Below, piece after piece: positions 1 to 10,500 of a stretch of 64,000 nucleotides of DNA. Each line of letters starts with the position of its first letter. Position 1 is the first letter of the stretch. The notes beneath the pieces were generated by a model. It worked only from the letters and a program-made list of their open reading frames with translations, was not told the origin of the DNA and did not search any database. Source of the stretch: Azospirillaceae bacterium. GTDB lineage: Bacteria > Pseudomonadota > Alphaproteobacteria > Azospirillales > Azospirillaceae. The translations under genes were made by a program, and so were the position numbers. The DNA lies in assembly GCA_028283825.1 (NCBI GenBank), contig JAPWJW010000001.1:1-64000 (forward strand), given 5' to 3'.

Positions 1-42
1 CGTAAGCGGTGCGTACGCCCCACCGGCATAGCGGTTGACGGT

Positions 43-729
43 TCAGTTGGCGCCGCAGCAGCGCTTGTATTTCTTGCCTGATCCGCAGGGGCACGGGTCG
101 TTGCGGCCGACCTTGGCCTGGCGGATCGGCTCCGCCTTCCGGGGGCCGCGTGCCGCTCTGATCTTGGCGATCTTGTGCAGGACGAGGATGGCGCGGGGGA
201 TTTGTCCGGCGGCCTCATTGAGGCGTTCGTCGATGTCCTCGGCGGGGACGAAGGCGCCGTCGTCGAGGTCGATGAAGCCGGCGAAGGGGGTGATGACCGC
301 CTCCAGCCGTTCATCTCCGGCAAAGGCGGTCCAGCCCTCGGGCGCCAGAGCCATGGCCCGCCAGAAGCCGGAGACCCATTCCCGGACAGCCTGGTGGGTG
401 GGCTTTTCTCCAGCGTCCAGGAAGGCCGGGCGGTAGTCGCAGACCCGCTCCGTTTCCAGCCGTTCAAGGCCGGCGTCGATCTCGCTCAGGAGGCTGTTGT
501 AACGGGTCATCAGCGTGCCGAGCACCGCATTGAGGTCGGCGTCGTTGTCGAAGACCGGTTCCTCGTCGCCCCAGAGAGCGGCGATCCAGCGGCTGGGCGG
601 GATCAGGTCGGGCGCCACCACGACGCCGGTCAGATAGCCTTCCAGCGCCAGCGGCGACAGCGCGTTCCCCGGCGCCGCCGGCGAGGTGAGGAGGCCCAGC
701 CAGGCGGTGGATGAGGAGGTGATGGTCAT
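43..729 (-). CDS. UPF0149/YecA-like protein with C-terminal SEC-C zinc motif (IS66 passenger)
   Basis: The product is 228 residues from the ATG at 729. The frame is open upstream, but this ATG overlaps the tnpC stop as ATGA, which is typical of translational coupling. The N-terminal 180 residues resemble the UPF0149/YecA family, a mostly helical domain of unclear role. The last 20 residues hold a SEC-C motif ([16 protein letters not shown]), the zinc-binding tail first described in SecA. No transposition role is established. Its place inside the inverted repeats and its coupling to tnpC show that it travels with the element as a passenger. Whether it helps the IS or the host is unknown. Confidence 0.85.
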   Translation of the reverse strand: MTITSSSTAWLGLLTSPAAPGNALSPLALEGYLTGVVVAPDLIPPSRWIAALWGDEEPVFDNDADLNAVLGTLMTRYNSLLSEIDAGLERLETERVCDYRPAFLDAGEKPTHQAVREWVSGFWRAMALAPEGWTAFAGDERLEAVITPFAGFIDLDDGAFVPAEDIDERLNEAAGQIPRAILVLHKIAKIRAARGPRKAEPIRQAKVGRNDPCPCGSGKKYKRCCGAN

Positions 730-2322
730 GCAGCACACCTCGTCGCGATGGGCCCCGTCACGGTGGCCTGCGCCTTGGCCCAGGCCCACGGCGTGAGCTC
801 TGCCAGCCGCGCGTTGGGCCAGCCGTCGACCAGCCGGGCCAGCACGTCGGCCAGGTAGGCCTCCGGGTTCACGCCCTGCAGCTTGCAGGTCTCGATGAGC
901 GAGGCGATCACCGCCCAGTTCTCCGCCCCCCGGTCATGACCGGCGAAGAGCGCGTTCTTGCGATTGAGGACCAAGGGCCGGATGCTCCGTTCCACCGTGT
1001 TGGAATCGATCTCTATCCGCCCGTCGTCAAGGAAGCGGACGAGGCCGGTCCACTGGTTGAGCGCGTAGCGGATGGCCTCAGCCGTGGTCGATTTGGCGGA
1101 GACGCGTCCCAGTTGCCGCTCCAGCCATTGCTTGAACTCTTCGACCAGCGGCTGGCTCCGTGCCTGCCGGACGGATCGCCGTTCCGCCGCCGTGCGGCCC
1201 CGTATCTCCGCCTCAATGGCGTAGAGCCGGGCGATCCGTCGCAACGCCTCCTCGGCGATGGGTGCCGGTCCCGTCTTGGTGATGTCGACGAACTCCCGCC
1301 GCAGATGCGCCCAGCAATGCGCGAGCCCGATGCCGGTGCGGCCCGCTACCGTCTTGTAGACGGTATAGCCGTCGGTCTGGATGACGCCGGCGAACCCGTC
1401 GAGCACGGCGGCGGCATGCTTGGCACCCCGGCCAGGCGCGTAGTGATAGACCACCGCCGGCGGATCACTTCCCCGCCAAGGCCGGTCATCCCGCGCCAGC
1501 AGCCCAGAAGTAGCCGCTCTTGGTCCTGCCCCGGCCCGGGTCGAGCACCGGCGCCCTGGTCTCATCGACGAACAGCTTGGCGGAGTTCAACAGGTTGGCA
1601 CGCATCGCCCGCCAGACCGGCGTCAATTCAGCGGCGGCATAGCCCACCCAGAAGGCCAAGGTCGAGCGGTCGATCTTTATCCCCTGCCGGGCGAAGCCCT
1701 GGGCCTGCCGGTAGAGGGGAACGTGATCGGCGTATTTGGTGACCAGCACATTCGCCACCAGCCGCTCGGTCGGCAAGCCTCCTTCGATCAGGCGGGCCGG
1801 TGCCGGGGCTTGGACCACCGCGCCCGAACAGGCGCGGCAGCCATAGCGGGGACGGCGGGTCACGATCACCTGGTAGCGGGCTGGCACCACGTCCAACCGC
1901 TCCGACCGGTCCTCGCCGATCACATGCATGGCGCCCCGGCAGCAGGGACAGGCCGTGTTCTCCGGCGCCACCACCACCTCGACGCGTGGCAGGTGCGGCG
2001 GCAGCGATCCCCGTGCCTTGCGGCGCTCGCCGGTTCGCCGCCGCTTCAGCGCGGGATCATCCTTCTCCGCCACCGCCTCGGTCTCAGCCTGCGCCTGCTC
2101 AACGCCCTCCAGCGCCAGGTTGAGCTGGTCGGCATCGAGCCGCTCCGACCGCGGGCCGAACTGCATGCGCTGCAGTTGGCGGATGAGGTGGCGCAACCGG
2201 TCGTTCAGATCCTCGACCCGTCGGCGCTCCGTCCGCTCGGCCTCCAACGTCTCCGCCAGCGCCAGAACCTGGGCGCGCAAGGCCTCGACGTCGGCCGGAA
2301 GGGTGTCGGGATCAATCCGCAT
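726..2322 (-). pseudogene. tnpC: IS66 transposase TnpC, single frameshift
   Basis: This is the DDE transposase of IS66, about 531 residues once one frameshift is repaired. The N-terminal part (2322 down to about 1500) has a leucine-rich coiled coil, an IS66-type zinc finger (CPCC then CRAC) and the first catalytic stretch (FVDET). The C-terminal part (about 1500 down to 726) has TDGY and the glutamate region around NTVERS. The frames meet near 1495-1505, where the family sequence FWALARDD needs one base fewer than is present, so the fault is a one-base insertion. Either the copy is inactive or the base is a sequencing error. The rest of the gene shows no decay. Confidence 0.9.
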
Positions 2323-2383
2323 GGTAGCGGCATTTATAGCACGGAATCAGCCACTTGGGCCATAGCCCCCTGCGGCCCCGGCG

Positions 2384-2737
2384 CTATTGCGCGGCTTTCG
2401 GACGTCCCTGCCGCGGGACGTGCAACCGGCTCCAGTCCAGCCCGGCCAACAGCGCCTCCATCTGTGCGCCCGACAGCCGCATAACCCCGTCGGTGATCGG
2501 CGGCCAGCGGAAGGCGCCGGCCTCCAGGCGCTTCCACACCAACACCAACCCGGTGCCATCCCAGACCAGGAGCTTCAGTCTATCCGTGCGCTTGGAGCGA
2601 AACACGAAGACCGTCCCCGAGAACGGGTCCTGCGCCAGCACCTCCTGCACCAGCGCTGCCAGGCCGTCAGCACCGCGGCGGAAGTCCACCGGCCGCGTCG
2701 CCACCAGAACCCGGATGCCGGACGGGGGGATGATCAT
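2384..2737 (-). CDS. tnpB: IS66 accessory protein TnpB (Orf2)
   Basis: The product is 117 residues, the usual length for IS66 TnpB (IS66 Orf2-like family). Recognisable family blocks are VDFRRGADGLAALV near residue 17, a TVFVFRSKRTDRLKLL block near 43 and WDGTGLVLVWKRLE near 58. Family members are needed for transposition of several IS66 elements, but their biochemical role is not settled. The start ATG overlaps the tnpA stop as ATGA at 2734-2737, so the two are likely translated in a coupled way. tnpC begins 61 bases downstream. Confidence 0.92.
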   Translation of the reverse strand: MIIPPSGIRVLVATRPVDFRRGADGLAALVQEVLAQDPFSGTVFVFRSKRTDRLKLLVWDGTGLVLVWKRLEAGAFRWPPITDGVMRLSGAQMEALLAGLDWSRLHVPRQGRPKAAQ

Positions 2738-3183
2738 CCCAGCCGCTTCAGCGTGCGCAGCACCCGCGCCAGCAGGGCCGGATCGGTATCATCGCCTACT
2801 CGGATCACGGCGCCCGCATAGGCGATCTCGATACCCGGACCTGTCGCCGCCGCCATCCCTTCCGCGAGCACGGGTGCGAACGTGATGCCGACCGCCTTCT
2901 CCTCGCCGCGAAGTTCCCGGCGCCACGCATACAACTGGTTCCGATGCATCCCGTGACGCCGCGCCACGGCGCTCGCCACCGCGTCCGGCTCCCTACTCTC
3001 CGCCACGATCCGCGCCTTCTCTTCAGCACTCCACCGGCGCCGACGCTCAGGTCCGTCCAGCACCTCCGCCAAAAGCGACGTGGGCTCATTGATTGGCAAA
3101 TTAATGGGCAAACGATCCAACCGGGCCTCCTTCAACAGGCCCGATCGTCGCACATCGTGGGATGCCGGACGACGTGGGGGCAA
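2734..3183 (-). CDS. tnpA: IS66 accessory protein TnpA (Orf1), helix-turn-helix
   Basis: The product is up to 149 residues. The core (about residues 48-85) is a Tnp_1-type helix-turn-helix containing RRRWSAEEKARIVAES and an LYAWRREL recognition-helix segment; the C-terminal part is the usual variable TnpA tail. IS66 TnpA is the small DNA-binding protein encoded first in the operon. The annotated ATG at 3183 lies only 13 bases inside the element end, so translation may instead begin further in, since the first 30 residues do not look conserved. Confidence 0.85.
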   Translation of the reverse strand: MPPRRPASHDVRRSGLLKEARLDRLPINLPINEPTSLLAEVLDGPERRRRWSAEEKARIVAESREPDAVASAVARRHGMHRNQLYAWRRELRGEEKAVGITFAPVLAEGMAAATGPGIEIAYAGAVIRVGDDTDPALLARVLRTLKRLG

Positions 3184-3403
3184 AACAGCGCTTACGGAGG
3201 ACCAACGAAAACCTCGCGCCAGTTGATTTTTCCCTCGTTACCAAAGCGCCATGAGGAATGTGTGCGATGTCATTGCGTGCCAAGTCTCCCCCAGCAGCTT
3301 CGCCGCACGACACTGGCATGGTCCACGGGCAAGCTTTTCGACCTTGCCGGGCCGCGCCCCATCGCCCCTCAGCCGGTAGACGCCCAGCCCCATCCCGGCC
3401 AAG

Positions 3404-5083
3404 TTAGCCAAGCCCCATAATGAACAAGTGATCCAGCGCCACCGGCGCCTTGACCCGCTCGATCACCAGCTTGGCCTCGGACGGGGCCAGGTCGCGGCCG
3501 TAGCCCGCGCCGACGGTTTTGCCCTCGTGGCCGAACACCTTGTTGACGATTTCCTCGTGCAGATCGGCGCCGCGAAGCGCTTGCCGGAATGTATGCCGCA
3601 ACGAGTATGTCACCAGTCCAGGGGCCTTGAGCTCCACGTTGGCCAGGTAGCGGTTGGACCATTTGCTCCAATCATCGGAGCCTTCCGGCCCCTTGACCAT
3701 CCCCAGGCCTCGGCGCTGTTGGCTTTCCGCCCATTGACGCAAGCCCATCCGCCATAGGTCGGGCAAGACGGGCACCAGGCGCGGCCCGGCAGCCGTCTTG
3801 CTGGCGTGCCGGAAGTCGAAGCATGGGATGCCGCCGACATCGACGAACTCCGCCGGCAGGTCGGCGATTTCCTCAGTTCGGGCACCGGTGAGCAGCGCGA
3901 TGGCGAAGAACCAGAACGGCTCGTCCCTGTATCCCAGGCGGCCGGGCTGGGAGCGCTTCTTCGGGTGGTAGTAGCCGGTGAACAGCGGGCTGTCGAACAG
4001 CTTGGTCAACTCCGCCGGGGTAAACGCCCGCCGCTTGTCGCGGCTCATGCGTTCGTCCCTGGTCTCGGCGCGGGGTTGGACGCCCTCCGCTGGATTGGCG
4101 GTCAGGTACCCGGCAGAGACCGTCCAGGCAAAATATCCCCTGAGGTGGCCGACCAGCTTGACGATGGTGTCTCGGGACATGGCATTCCGGCCCGCCCGGT
4201 TTATGGGGCGGTCGCGCAGGTGGTCGCAGAACGCCTTGACGTCACCCTTGGTGACATCGCCCAGCGTCTTGCCAGGAAACAACTCGCCGAACTCACGGAA
4301 CGCCTGCTGATGGCTGGCCATGGTCCCGGCGGCAAGATCAGGCTTGTCGCGGTAGAAGGCATCCATGTGGGCATCCCAGGGTTCCTGGGGTGACGCTGGG
4401 GTTGGAAACGGTACCGCGAGTTGGGCTTGGCCGGCCGCGGCGGTCGCTAAGGTGATGATCTCGGCCCTGATCCCCTGCACCAAGTTCTTTTCGGCCTCAA
4501 CCACCTGAGCCTTGTTGTTTATCCGCCCAATGAGGTCACCGACGCGTTCAAGCATGTCCTGTGCGGCCTGACCGTGTTCCAGGCCATCGACGGCGTCCTG
4601 AAGGCGGCGCCTGGCGTGGTTGAGTTGTTCGGCTCCAAGCTCTGTCCGGCCCACCTCCAACTCGCCCTGCTTCAGCGCCAGTCCCCATTGCGCATAGAGG
4701 CCTTTGCAGTGGGCATAGGCGCGCTGCCGCTCGGCTTCGGGCATTGCCTCAATCTGGTTGAACAGGCCTTCGCATTTTTCCGTGTCCATGGCCTGGAGGT
4801 CGCCGACCGTCAGGTCTTCGACCGGTTTCCCCAGCAGCGCTGCAACCATAGCCCGCCTGACCTCGCCCCAAAGGTAATGTGCCCCGACCAGCAGCTTAGC
4901 TGCGGTAGCCCGGGCTTGGCGAGGGTCGGCGGTACGCAAGGAGCGGACGTAGTGGGAGCGGCCCGTCAGGGCGGCGACGTCGGCGGGTTGGCGGACACGC
5001 AGATAGAGTCGCTGGCGACGTTGGATGATGTATGGAATGGCGGCCAAGATGGCGTCCCCGCGTGTGTCACAGACGTATGTCAC
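3404..5083 (-). CDS. Tyrosine-type site-specific integrase (Int1) of a second, left-hand element
   Basis: The product is 559 residues. The N-terminus (about 17-65) matches the DUF6538-type start common in proteobacterial island integrases (YLRVRQPADV). A SAM-like core-binding domain spans about 236-330 and the catalytic domain about 350-545. Visible active-site residues are Arg402 (GARTEE), Arg496 in YSLRHTF, where the usual box-II first His is Tyr, His519 (GHEG) and the likely nucleophile Tyr528. The gene starts 57 bases from a 49-bp fragment of tRNA-Glu at 5141-5189 and points away from it, the same arrangement as Int2 at the intact tRNA. It should belong to an element extending left out of the window, not to the 43-kb island. 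Confidence 0.9.
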   Translation of the reverse strand: MTYVCDTRGDAILAAIPYIIQRRQRLYLRVRQPADVAALTGRSHYVRSLRTADPRQARATAAKLLVGAHYLWGEVRRAMVAALLGKPVEDLTVGDLQAMDTEKCEGLFNQIEAMPEAERQRAYAHCKGLYAQWGLALKQGELEVGRTELGAEQLNHARRRLQDAVDGLEHGQAAQDMLERVGDLIGRINNKAQVVEAEKNLVQGIRAEIITLATAAAGQAQLAVPFPTPASPQEPWDAHMDAFYRDKPDLAAGTMASHQQAFREFGELFPGKTLGDVTKGDVKAFCDHLRDRPINRAGRNAMSRDTIVKLVGHLRGYFAWTVSAGYLTANPAEGVQPRAETRDERMSRDKRRAFTPAELTKLFDSPLFTGYYHPKKRSQPGRLGYRDEPFWFFAIALLTGARTEEIADLPAEFVDVGGIPCFDFRHASKTAAGPRLVPVLPDLWRMGLRQWAESQQRRGLGMVKGPEGSDDWSKWSNRYLANVELKAPGLVTYSLRHTFRQALRGADLHEEIVNKVFGHEGKTVGAGYGRDLAPSEAKLVIERVKAPVALDHLFIMGLG

Positions 5084-5140
5084 GCGGATCCTGGATCGAG
5101 GCGTATTTCTTGAGCCAGATCAGCCACTTAGGCCGATATA

Positions 5141-5189
5141 TGGCGTCCCCTACGGGATTCGAACCCGTGTCGCCGCCGTGAAAGGGCGG
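5141..5189 (-). repeat. attachment-site direct repeat: 3' part of tRNA-Glu, island left end
   Basis: These 49 bases are identical to 48373-48421, which is the 3' part of the intact tRNA-Glu gene from the anticodon stem to the encoded CCA. Identity stops abruptly on both sides (5140 a versus 48372 g; 5190 a versus 48422 t). The copy lacks the acceptor 5' strand and D arm, so it is a fragment and not a tRNA gene. Such a repeat of a tRNA 3' end is the standard scar of tyrosine-integrase insertion. Confidence 0.95.
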
Positions 5190-5281
5190 AATCATGCCTG
5201 ATAGCGATCGAAGAAACGGCGGATTTCCTGGATTTTGTTGTCGTTCTACGGCAGCGAATGTCGGTTCAAGACGTGGCGTGG

Positions 5282-5301
5282 TGTCCCGCATTTGTCCCGC
5301 A
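5282..5301 (+). promoter_or_regulatory. candidate integrase arm-type sites, left arm
   Basis: TGTCCCGCA occurs twice, at 5282-5290 and 5293-5301, spaced 11 bases or about one helical turn. The same 9-mer occurs at 48339-48347 in the opposite island arm, with related TGTCCCCAA at 48329-48337 and TGTTCCGCG at 48311-48319. When the island is circular both arms flank the same core repeat, which is how arm-type sites of tyrosine integrases are laid out. This assignment is inferred from position and repetition only. Confidence 0.5.
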
Positions 5302-5966
5302 CGGAAGGCCATCTGGGGGGGCGGGCGCAGACTTCTTATGCGTGCCAGAGCGAGCGCAGAGCGTCCTGACGGACCTGCTAAACGCGACTCGGAGATATCG
5401 GCAATATTCTCAGCTGTAAGGTCGCCCCGGGGTTTCCCTGAGAGCAGGATAGGCTCTTGGGCCATACGGACATCCGCCCGCGAACGCGCATTCGCGGGCA
5501 TTTACATCTCATGCGAAGAAAAAGAATTACTCGTTAAAATTGCATGCGAACCGCCGTTCCATTGCCGATTTCCGCAGCCGCAATTTCCCTGTTACGGGGG
5601 GCGGAAGGATAAAGTTTCAGGAAAACGGCCAATGGCTACGTTCTTCGCAAAACCGGAAAAATACAACCAGTGGTAACTGGTCAAAATCAATGCACCGACC
5701 GCATTATTGTAAATCAGCATGATCAAAGACCCCATCGATTTCAGTAGAATCAAACGGATGTCGCGCCGATCGGCGTCCAAACTGCATGCCGATTAACAAC
5801 CTTGATGCTGTGGATGCTGCGTCCCAGGTAGCCTGAATGCGCTTCCTTCACCATATGGAACGCAACAGAGCCCGCCAGATCATGTCTTGGGAGTGGTTGA
5901 CAGATGCGTAGCCATTGCGATTTTCGGCGCCCTTGGGTAGGGCATGGTCATGCCGGATAGCATGAT

Positions 5967-6002
5967 GGTTGGAGCGTCGGCGCCATCGGCGATGCTCCAA
6001 CC
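5967..6002 (-). terminator. hairpin downstream of the giant-protein/glycosyltransferase operon
   Basis: A perfect 9-bp inverted repeat, GGTTGGAGC at 5967-5975 and GCTCCAACC at 5994-6002, extends inward by about four more pairs with one wobble. It lies about 55 bases past the stop of the TPR-glycosyltransferase gene on the minus strand. No U-rich tract follows, so it is a weak candidate for an intrinsic terminator and may instead act as a 3' RNA-protecting stem. Confidence 0.35.
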
Positions 6003-6057
6003 GTGCGTCTGTTACGCTATGCTCTGGGGCACGATACCTTCATGCGACCTGCTTTGA

Positions 6058-7442
6058 TCACAAATGCATGATGCGAGTGCGCAGTGTCAGTTCCAGTGAG
6101 GCACTGTCGAAGACGTTGTCCCAATCGCCTTCCGCGCGTGGGCGGAACAAGCGCATGGACGGGTACCAGGGGCAGTCCGTGCGGTCCAGCAGCCACAGCC
6201 AATGGGCAACATGGCCCAGCAGCACCCAGACCTCCTTGCCCATGGCGCCCGACAGGTGCGCCACGGAGCTGTCGGTCATGATGATCAGGTCCATCTGCTC
6301 GATCGCCGCCGCGGTGTCGGCGAAATCACCGAGATGCGGAGCCAGGTCGATGATGGGCCCCCCCTTGGGCAAGTCATGCAGCGACTTCTCCGGCGGCCCC
6401 TTCTGCAGGCTGTAGAGTTGGACGCCGGGCAGCGCGAAGGCCTGGAAGAAACGCAGCAGCGGCTGGGCCCGTTCCTCGTTGCGCTTGAAGGTGGTGCTGC
6501 CGGACCAGACGACACCCACCCGCAGGCGGCCGTCGCGGGGCCCCACCAATTGCGCGAACTTGGCCCGCCGGTCGGCCGGCGCCTTCAGGTAAGGTTGGGT
6601 CGGGATGCGGGCGAAGTCCGCCGTGAACAGGCCAGGCAGGCTGCACAGGTGGGCATGATAGTCGGCCTCGGGCAACGGCGCGCCCCAAGGGACCAACTGG
6701 TCGGCGATGCCCATTTCCGCCAGCAGGGGAATGATCTCCTTCTGGCATTCGACGATCAGCTCGCCACCCAGCGCCTTCACCCGCGACAGGTAGCGCGCCA
6801 CCCACAGCGTGTCGCCGAACCCTTGCTCCGCCAGCAGCAGAAGCTTCTTACCGCCATAGGGACGACCATCCCACTTGGTGCTTTTCAGGCCCTCGCGCAC
6901 CGGCACCTGGCCGCTGATCAGCCGGACCTCGTAATCTCCCACGCCGGCAGATAATTGCCGAAGTAGAGGTAGCTGCGTCCCCGGTCCCACCGGGCCTTGT
7001 GGAAGTCCGGATTCAATTCCAAGGCGCGGCTGAAGGACAGCACCGCCTCCCCATGATCGCCGGCCTCCGCCAGCGAGGTGCCCAGGTTGTGGTGCAGCAG
7101 CACATCCCTGGGCGCCAGTTCGATGGCCCGGCGGTGGGCGTTGACGGCACTTTTCAGGTACTTCAGCTTGGTCAGCGCGTTGCCCAGGTTGGTCCAGATA
7201 CCCGACCCACGCGGATTGGCCGCCACCGCGTCGCGGTAGCACCACAGGGCATCCAGGTGCCGTCCCATCTGGGCGAACATGACGCCGCGCGCGTTCAGCA
7301 AATCGCCGTCATGGCCAAAACGGGCGATCCCATCGCGCAGCAACACCTCGGCTTCCGCATACTTGCCCGCATCGTGCAAGGTGGTCGCCTGACGCAGGGC
7401 CTCCTGGGCCGATGCGGCAGGCGCCTCAATATTGATGCTCAC
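6058..7442 (-). pseudogene. TPR protein with GT9/GT41-like glycosyltransferase domain, one frameshift
   Basis: When one base is restored the product is about 461 residues. Residues 1-170 are tetratricopeptide repeats (for example WTNLGNALTKL and LHHNLGTSLAEAG). The C-terminal 260 residues look like a GT-B glycosyltransferase half, with LLLLAEQGFGDTLWVARY, VGVVWSGST and a late TDSSVAHLSGAMGKEVWVLL block typical of nucleotide-sugar binding. The frames part near 6940, where TGGGAGATTACG lacks a G compared with the expected W-E-D-Y. The gene follows the giant Ser/Thr-rich protein by 63 bases on the same strand. Similar TPR-GT proteins elsewhere O-glycosylate surface proteins, so the giant protein is the likely acceptor; that is inference. 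Confidence 0.8.
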
Positions 7443-7505
7443 GCCAATAAATCTCCACTCCAGAATAATAATCTATCCCGCACTCGTCAGCACGGATTAG
7501 ACTCT

Positions 7506-10500
7506 TTAGTGCCAGCTTGATGCCAAAGTACCGTAATAACTGGTTTCCGCAGTGCTCGTGTGCGTTGTCGTTTGCGGGTTGAACCCACTGTGAGTGCTGG
7601 TAAAGCTGGCCATGGCCTGGATCAATTCTCCAAAATTATCATAATTCAGGATTTCTTTTCCATCGCTCCCCTTAATGGCCACCGCATAAATAGCATTGTC
7701 AAACCAATCCTTGATTGTGACAGCCTGCGTAGTTCCTAGATTTTCCAAAATGAGATCGTCGCCAGACCGCTGTAACCACAAATGGTCCGAGGCGACAGGC
7801 AAGTCCAATTCACTTTGATCAGGGACATTTGTAGTGTTGAAAGCAAAATATCCTCCCCAAGCCCCAAGAGAAACCGTCTCGTTCATACCATTAATTGCCA
7901 AGGTCGATCCCGCGGCTGCGCTCAGAGTCACAATGTCATTGTCGCCGTTGATGGTCCCGGTGGTGCCGCCGGCCACTATGACCTGTTCGCCACTGACATT
8001 GATGGTACTACCTGTACCGGACAACAACACGTTACCGCCCGTTCCCGTAATGGTCGCGATGTCATTATTGCCGTAGATAGCGACACCACTGCCCGTCCCT
8101 GTGACAGTCGTCGTGTTGCCGTTACCGTAAATGGCAACAGTATCAGCATTGCCCGCATAGATGTGGTTGCTATCCCCTGTCACCGCCACATGGGCATTGT
8201 CGAGTACTGACACCGTGGTGCTGGACGCATACACATTGTTCAGTACGCCATTGGTGCCGTTGCTACCCAAAGTGATGGTGTCGTTGGCCACCGCCGATAC
8301 CGTGTCACCGGCCCCGTTCAGAGACAATATGGCATACGACTGAGTCATCGAGATGGCGTCGCCGTTGCCGGTCAATGTCATGGTCGGGGAGAGCAAGGGG
8401 GCCCCCGACGTCCATGTCAGGCTGGAGTTAGCCGCGTTCACCACGTTGCCGGAGCCTGATATCGTGGCCGTGGCGCCATTCAAGTTCAAGGAATTGCCAT
8501 TGCCGCCCAACACCGCCTGGGTTCCGCTGTTAAGGGAAACGGTATTGCTGTTTGCGTTTATGATATGGCCTGTCCCGCTGGCGATGGTGATGCTGTGGCC
8601 AGTGCCATCGACGTTCAGCACGTCTGCGGCCCCTGTCACGGTGACTAAGGCGTAATTGCCGCTAATGCTCTCAGTCAGGGAGGTGCCGGACACGGCAACC
8701 GTGACGGCGTTCGCTGCCGTCGCGGCCCCAGACATCACGGTGTTGCCCGTGCCGGTCACCGTCACCATGCCACTGGCGCCCAGCGAAACGGTATTGCCCG
8801 TGCCGTTCAGGGTGGTGGTGCTGGAGGCCGTCAGGGTGAGGGTACTGGTGGTGGCGTTGACGACGTTCGGACCGCCGCTGAGGGTCAATGTGTCGCTTGC
8901 CAGCGTGATGGTAGCGTAGGAACCCGACACCGTCTCGCTCAGGCCCGTGGTACCGATCAGCAAGGTGGCACCGACCAAGGGAATGGTACCCGAAGCGGCG
9001 GTTATAGTTCGCCGTCACCGTGTCGCCACCGCCCAGCAGGGTGGTGGCGGAACCGCCGGCCAAGGTCACCTTGTCGGTGGCGCCGCTGATGGACACGCCG
9101 CTGCCACTGCCCAGCACCGAAACGGTGCCGCTGCTGATGGTTACAGCCTGGCTGGTGCCGCTGACAGTCAGGGTGTCCGCCATGCTGGCCGACGACACGG
9201 TGACATTGCCGTGTTGGCCCTGGATGGTCTCCACCAGGCTGGAGCCATCAATGTACAATGAAGCATAGGTAAGCGTGGCCGTCTCGGTCGAACCCCACAA
9301 GGTGGCACGGGGGTTGACGCTGGCCGACGAACTGCCGATCAGGGTGAGATTGTCGCTCCTGCCGGTGACAAGGACATTGGCACTGTCCGTCAGCGTTAAG
9401 GTGTTGGTGTCCCACTCCACCGTCGCAGTGGCGGCACCAGTCATCGAGATGGTGTCGCCACCGCCCGTGACAGTCACATTGGTGCCGGAGATGGCCAGGG
9501 TGTCGCTGGCCGCCGTCACGCCAATGCTGGTGCCGGTAATGGATACCAGGCCCGCCTTGGCAGCCAGCGAGACGGTCTGGCCGCTGCCGCCGATGGTGCC
9601 TGTGGCGCCGGCCTGGACGTTGACCGTGTTGCCCGTGCCCAGCACCGTGGTGCCGCTGCCGCCCAGGGTGATGATGTCCCTGGTGCCGGTGACCGTGTTC
9701 GTCGTGCCGCTGATGATGGCGGTTTCGCCCGCCACCGTCAGGCTGGCCGCGGCGCCGCTGGCGGTCAGGTTGACCAAGGCCGAGGTGCCGGTCACCAGCA
9801 CCGTGCCGCCGCTGCCGGCGACCGTGTCCTTGGTGCCGGTGATCGTGGCGACCCCGCTGGTCGCCAGCGTGACGGCGTTGCTGTCGTTGTTCACCGTGAC
9901 GCTGTCGCCGCTGGACAGGCTGACGGTGTTCTGGCCGCCATTGATGGTGGCCGTGGTGCCGGCCGCCGCCAGGACCGTCTCACCGCTGCCGGTCAGCACT
10001 TGACCGGTCCCGCTCAGGCTGATGGTGGTGCCGGACAGGGTCGCGTTGATCGTATCGTTGCTGCCGCCCAGGGTTTCGACATAGTCGATGTCGCCGAGGG
10101 TCCCCGCCAGGACCAGCGTGCCCGCCGCCAGGGTGGAGATGTCGTTGTTGCCGGTCAGGGTGACGACCGTGCTCCCCTGGCTGCCGCTCACGCTGTTGCG
10201 GTCACCGTTGATGGTGAGGCCGGTGCCGGCATACAGATTGAACACGGCGGCCGTGGCCGTGGCCACGTTGCCGGTGCCGCTCATCCACAAGGAATCGCTG
10301 CTGCCGGTGACCGTCACGATGTTGTTGGCACCGTAAATGCCGGCAACGTCGCTGGAGCCTATGGTCACTTGGTTGCCGGAGCCGGTCAGGTCCACGACGG
10401 CGTTGGCGCTTTCCGTCAGCGTGCCATTGGACAAAGTCACGGCATTCGTCGTGCCCGTCTTGGTATTGCCGCCCACGGTCAGGCTGTCGCCGCTGGCTGC

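Larger units (their letters stand above)
2..3195 (-). mobile_element. IS66-family insertion sequence with a SEC-C passenger gene
   Basis: The element starts GTAAGCG at 2-8 and ends with the reverse complement CGCTTAC at 3189-3195. Reading inward, the ends keep matching in part, including CCCCAC and a later CGGCAT block, as expected for IS66 terminal inverted repeats. Inside, on the minus strand, lie tnpA, tnpB, tnpC and then a fourth gene of the SEC-C/UPF0149 type, all packed without large gaps. IS66 elements make 8-bp target duplications. The right flank begins GGAGGACC; only one base (c) of left flank is present and it agrees with that, but this cannot prove the duplication. The only defect seen is one frameshift in tnpC. 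Confidence 0.9.
5190..6057. other. island left arm, no convincing gene
   Basis: No open frame here has family resemblance or good codon use. The stretch holds the island-side integrase arm repeats (5282-5301), a perfect 9-bp stem hairpin at 5476-5499 with a six-base loop and no clear T run, an AT-rich patch at about 5505-5720, and a longer hairpin at 5967-6002. It looks like the non-coding attachment arm of the island plus the downstream region of the TPR-glycosyltransferase gene. Confidence 0.5.

Noticed and set aside
5141-5189. Second tRNA-Glu gene
   Set aside because: Only the 3' part is present; the acceptor 5' strand and D arm are missing and sequence diverges after 5189. It is an attachment-site scar.
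5067-5501. Minus-strand frame of 144 codons across the attachment site
   Set aside because: It crosses the tRNA fragment and the int1 start, and its translation has no family resemblance.
5592-5780. Small minus-strand membrane-protein frame in the island left arm
   Set aside because: Short, AT-rich, no ribosome site and no resemblance to a family; hydrophobicity follows from base composition.
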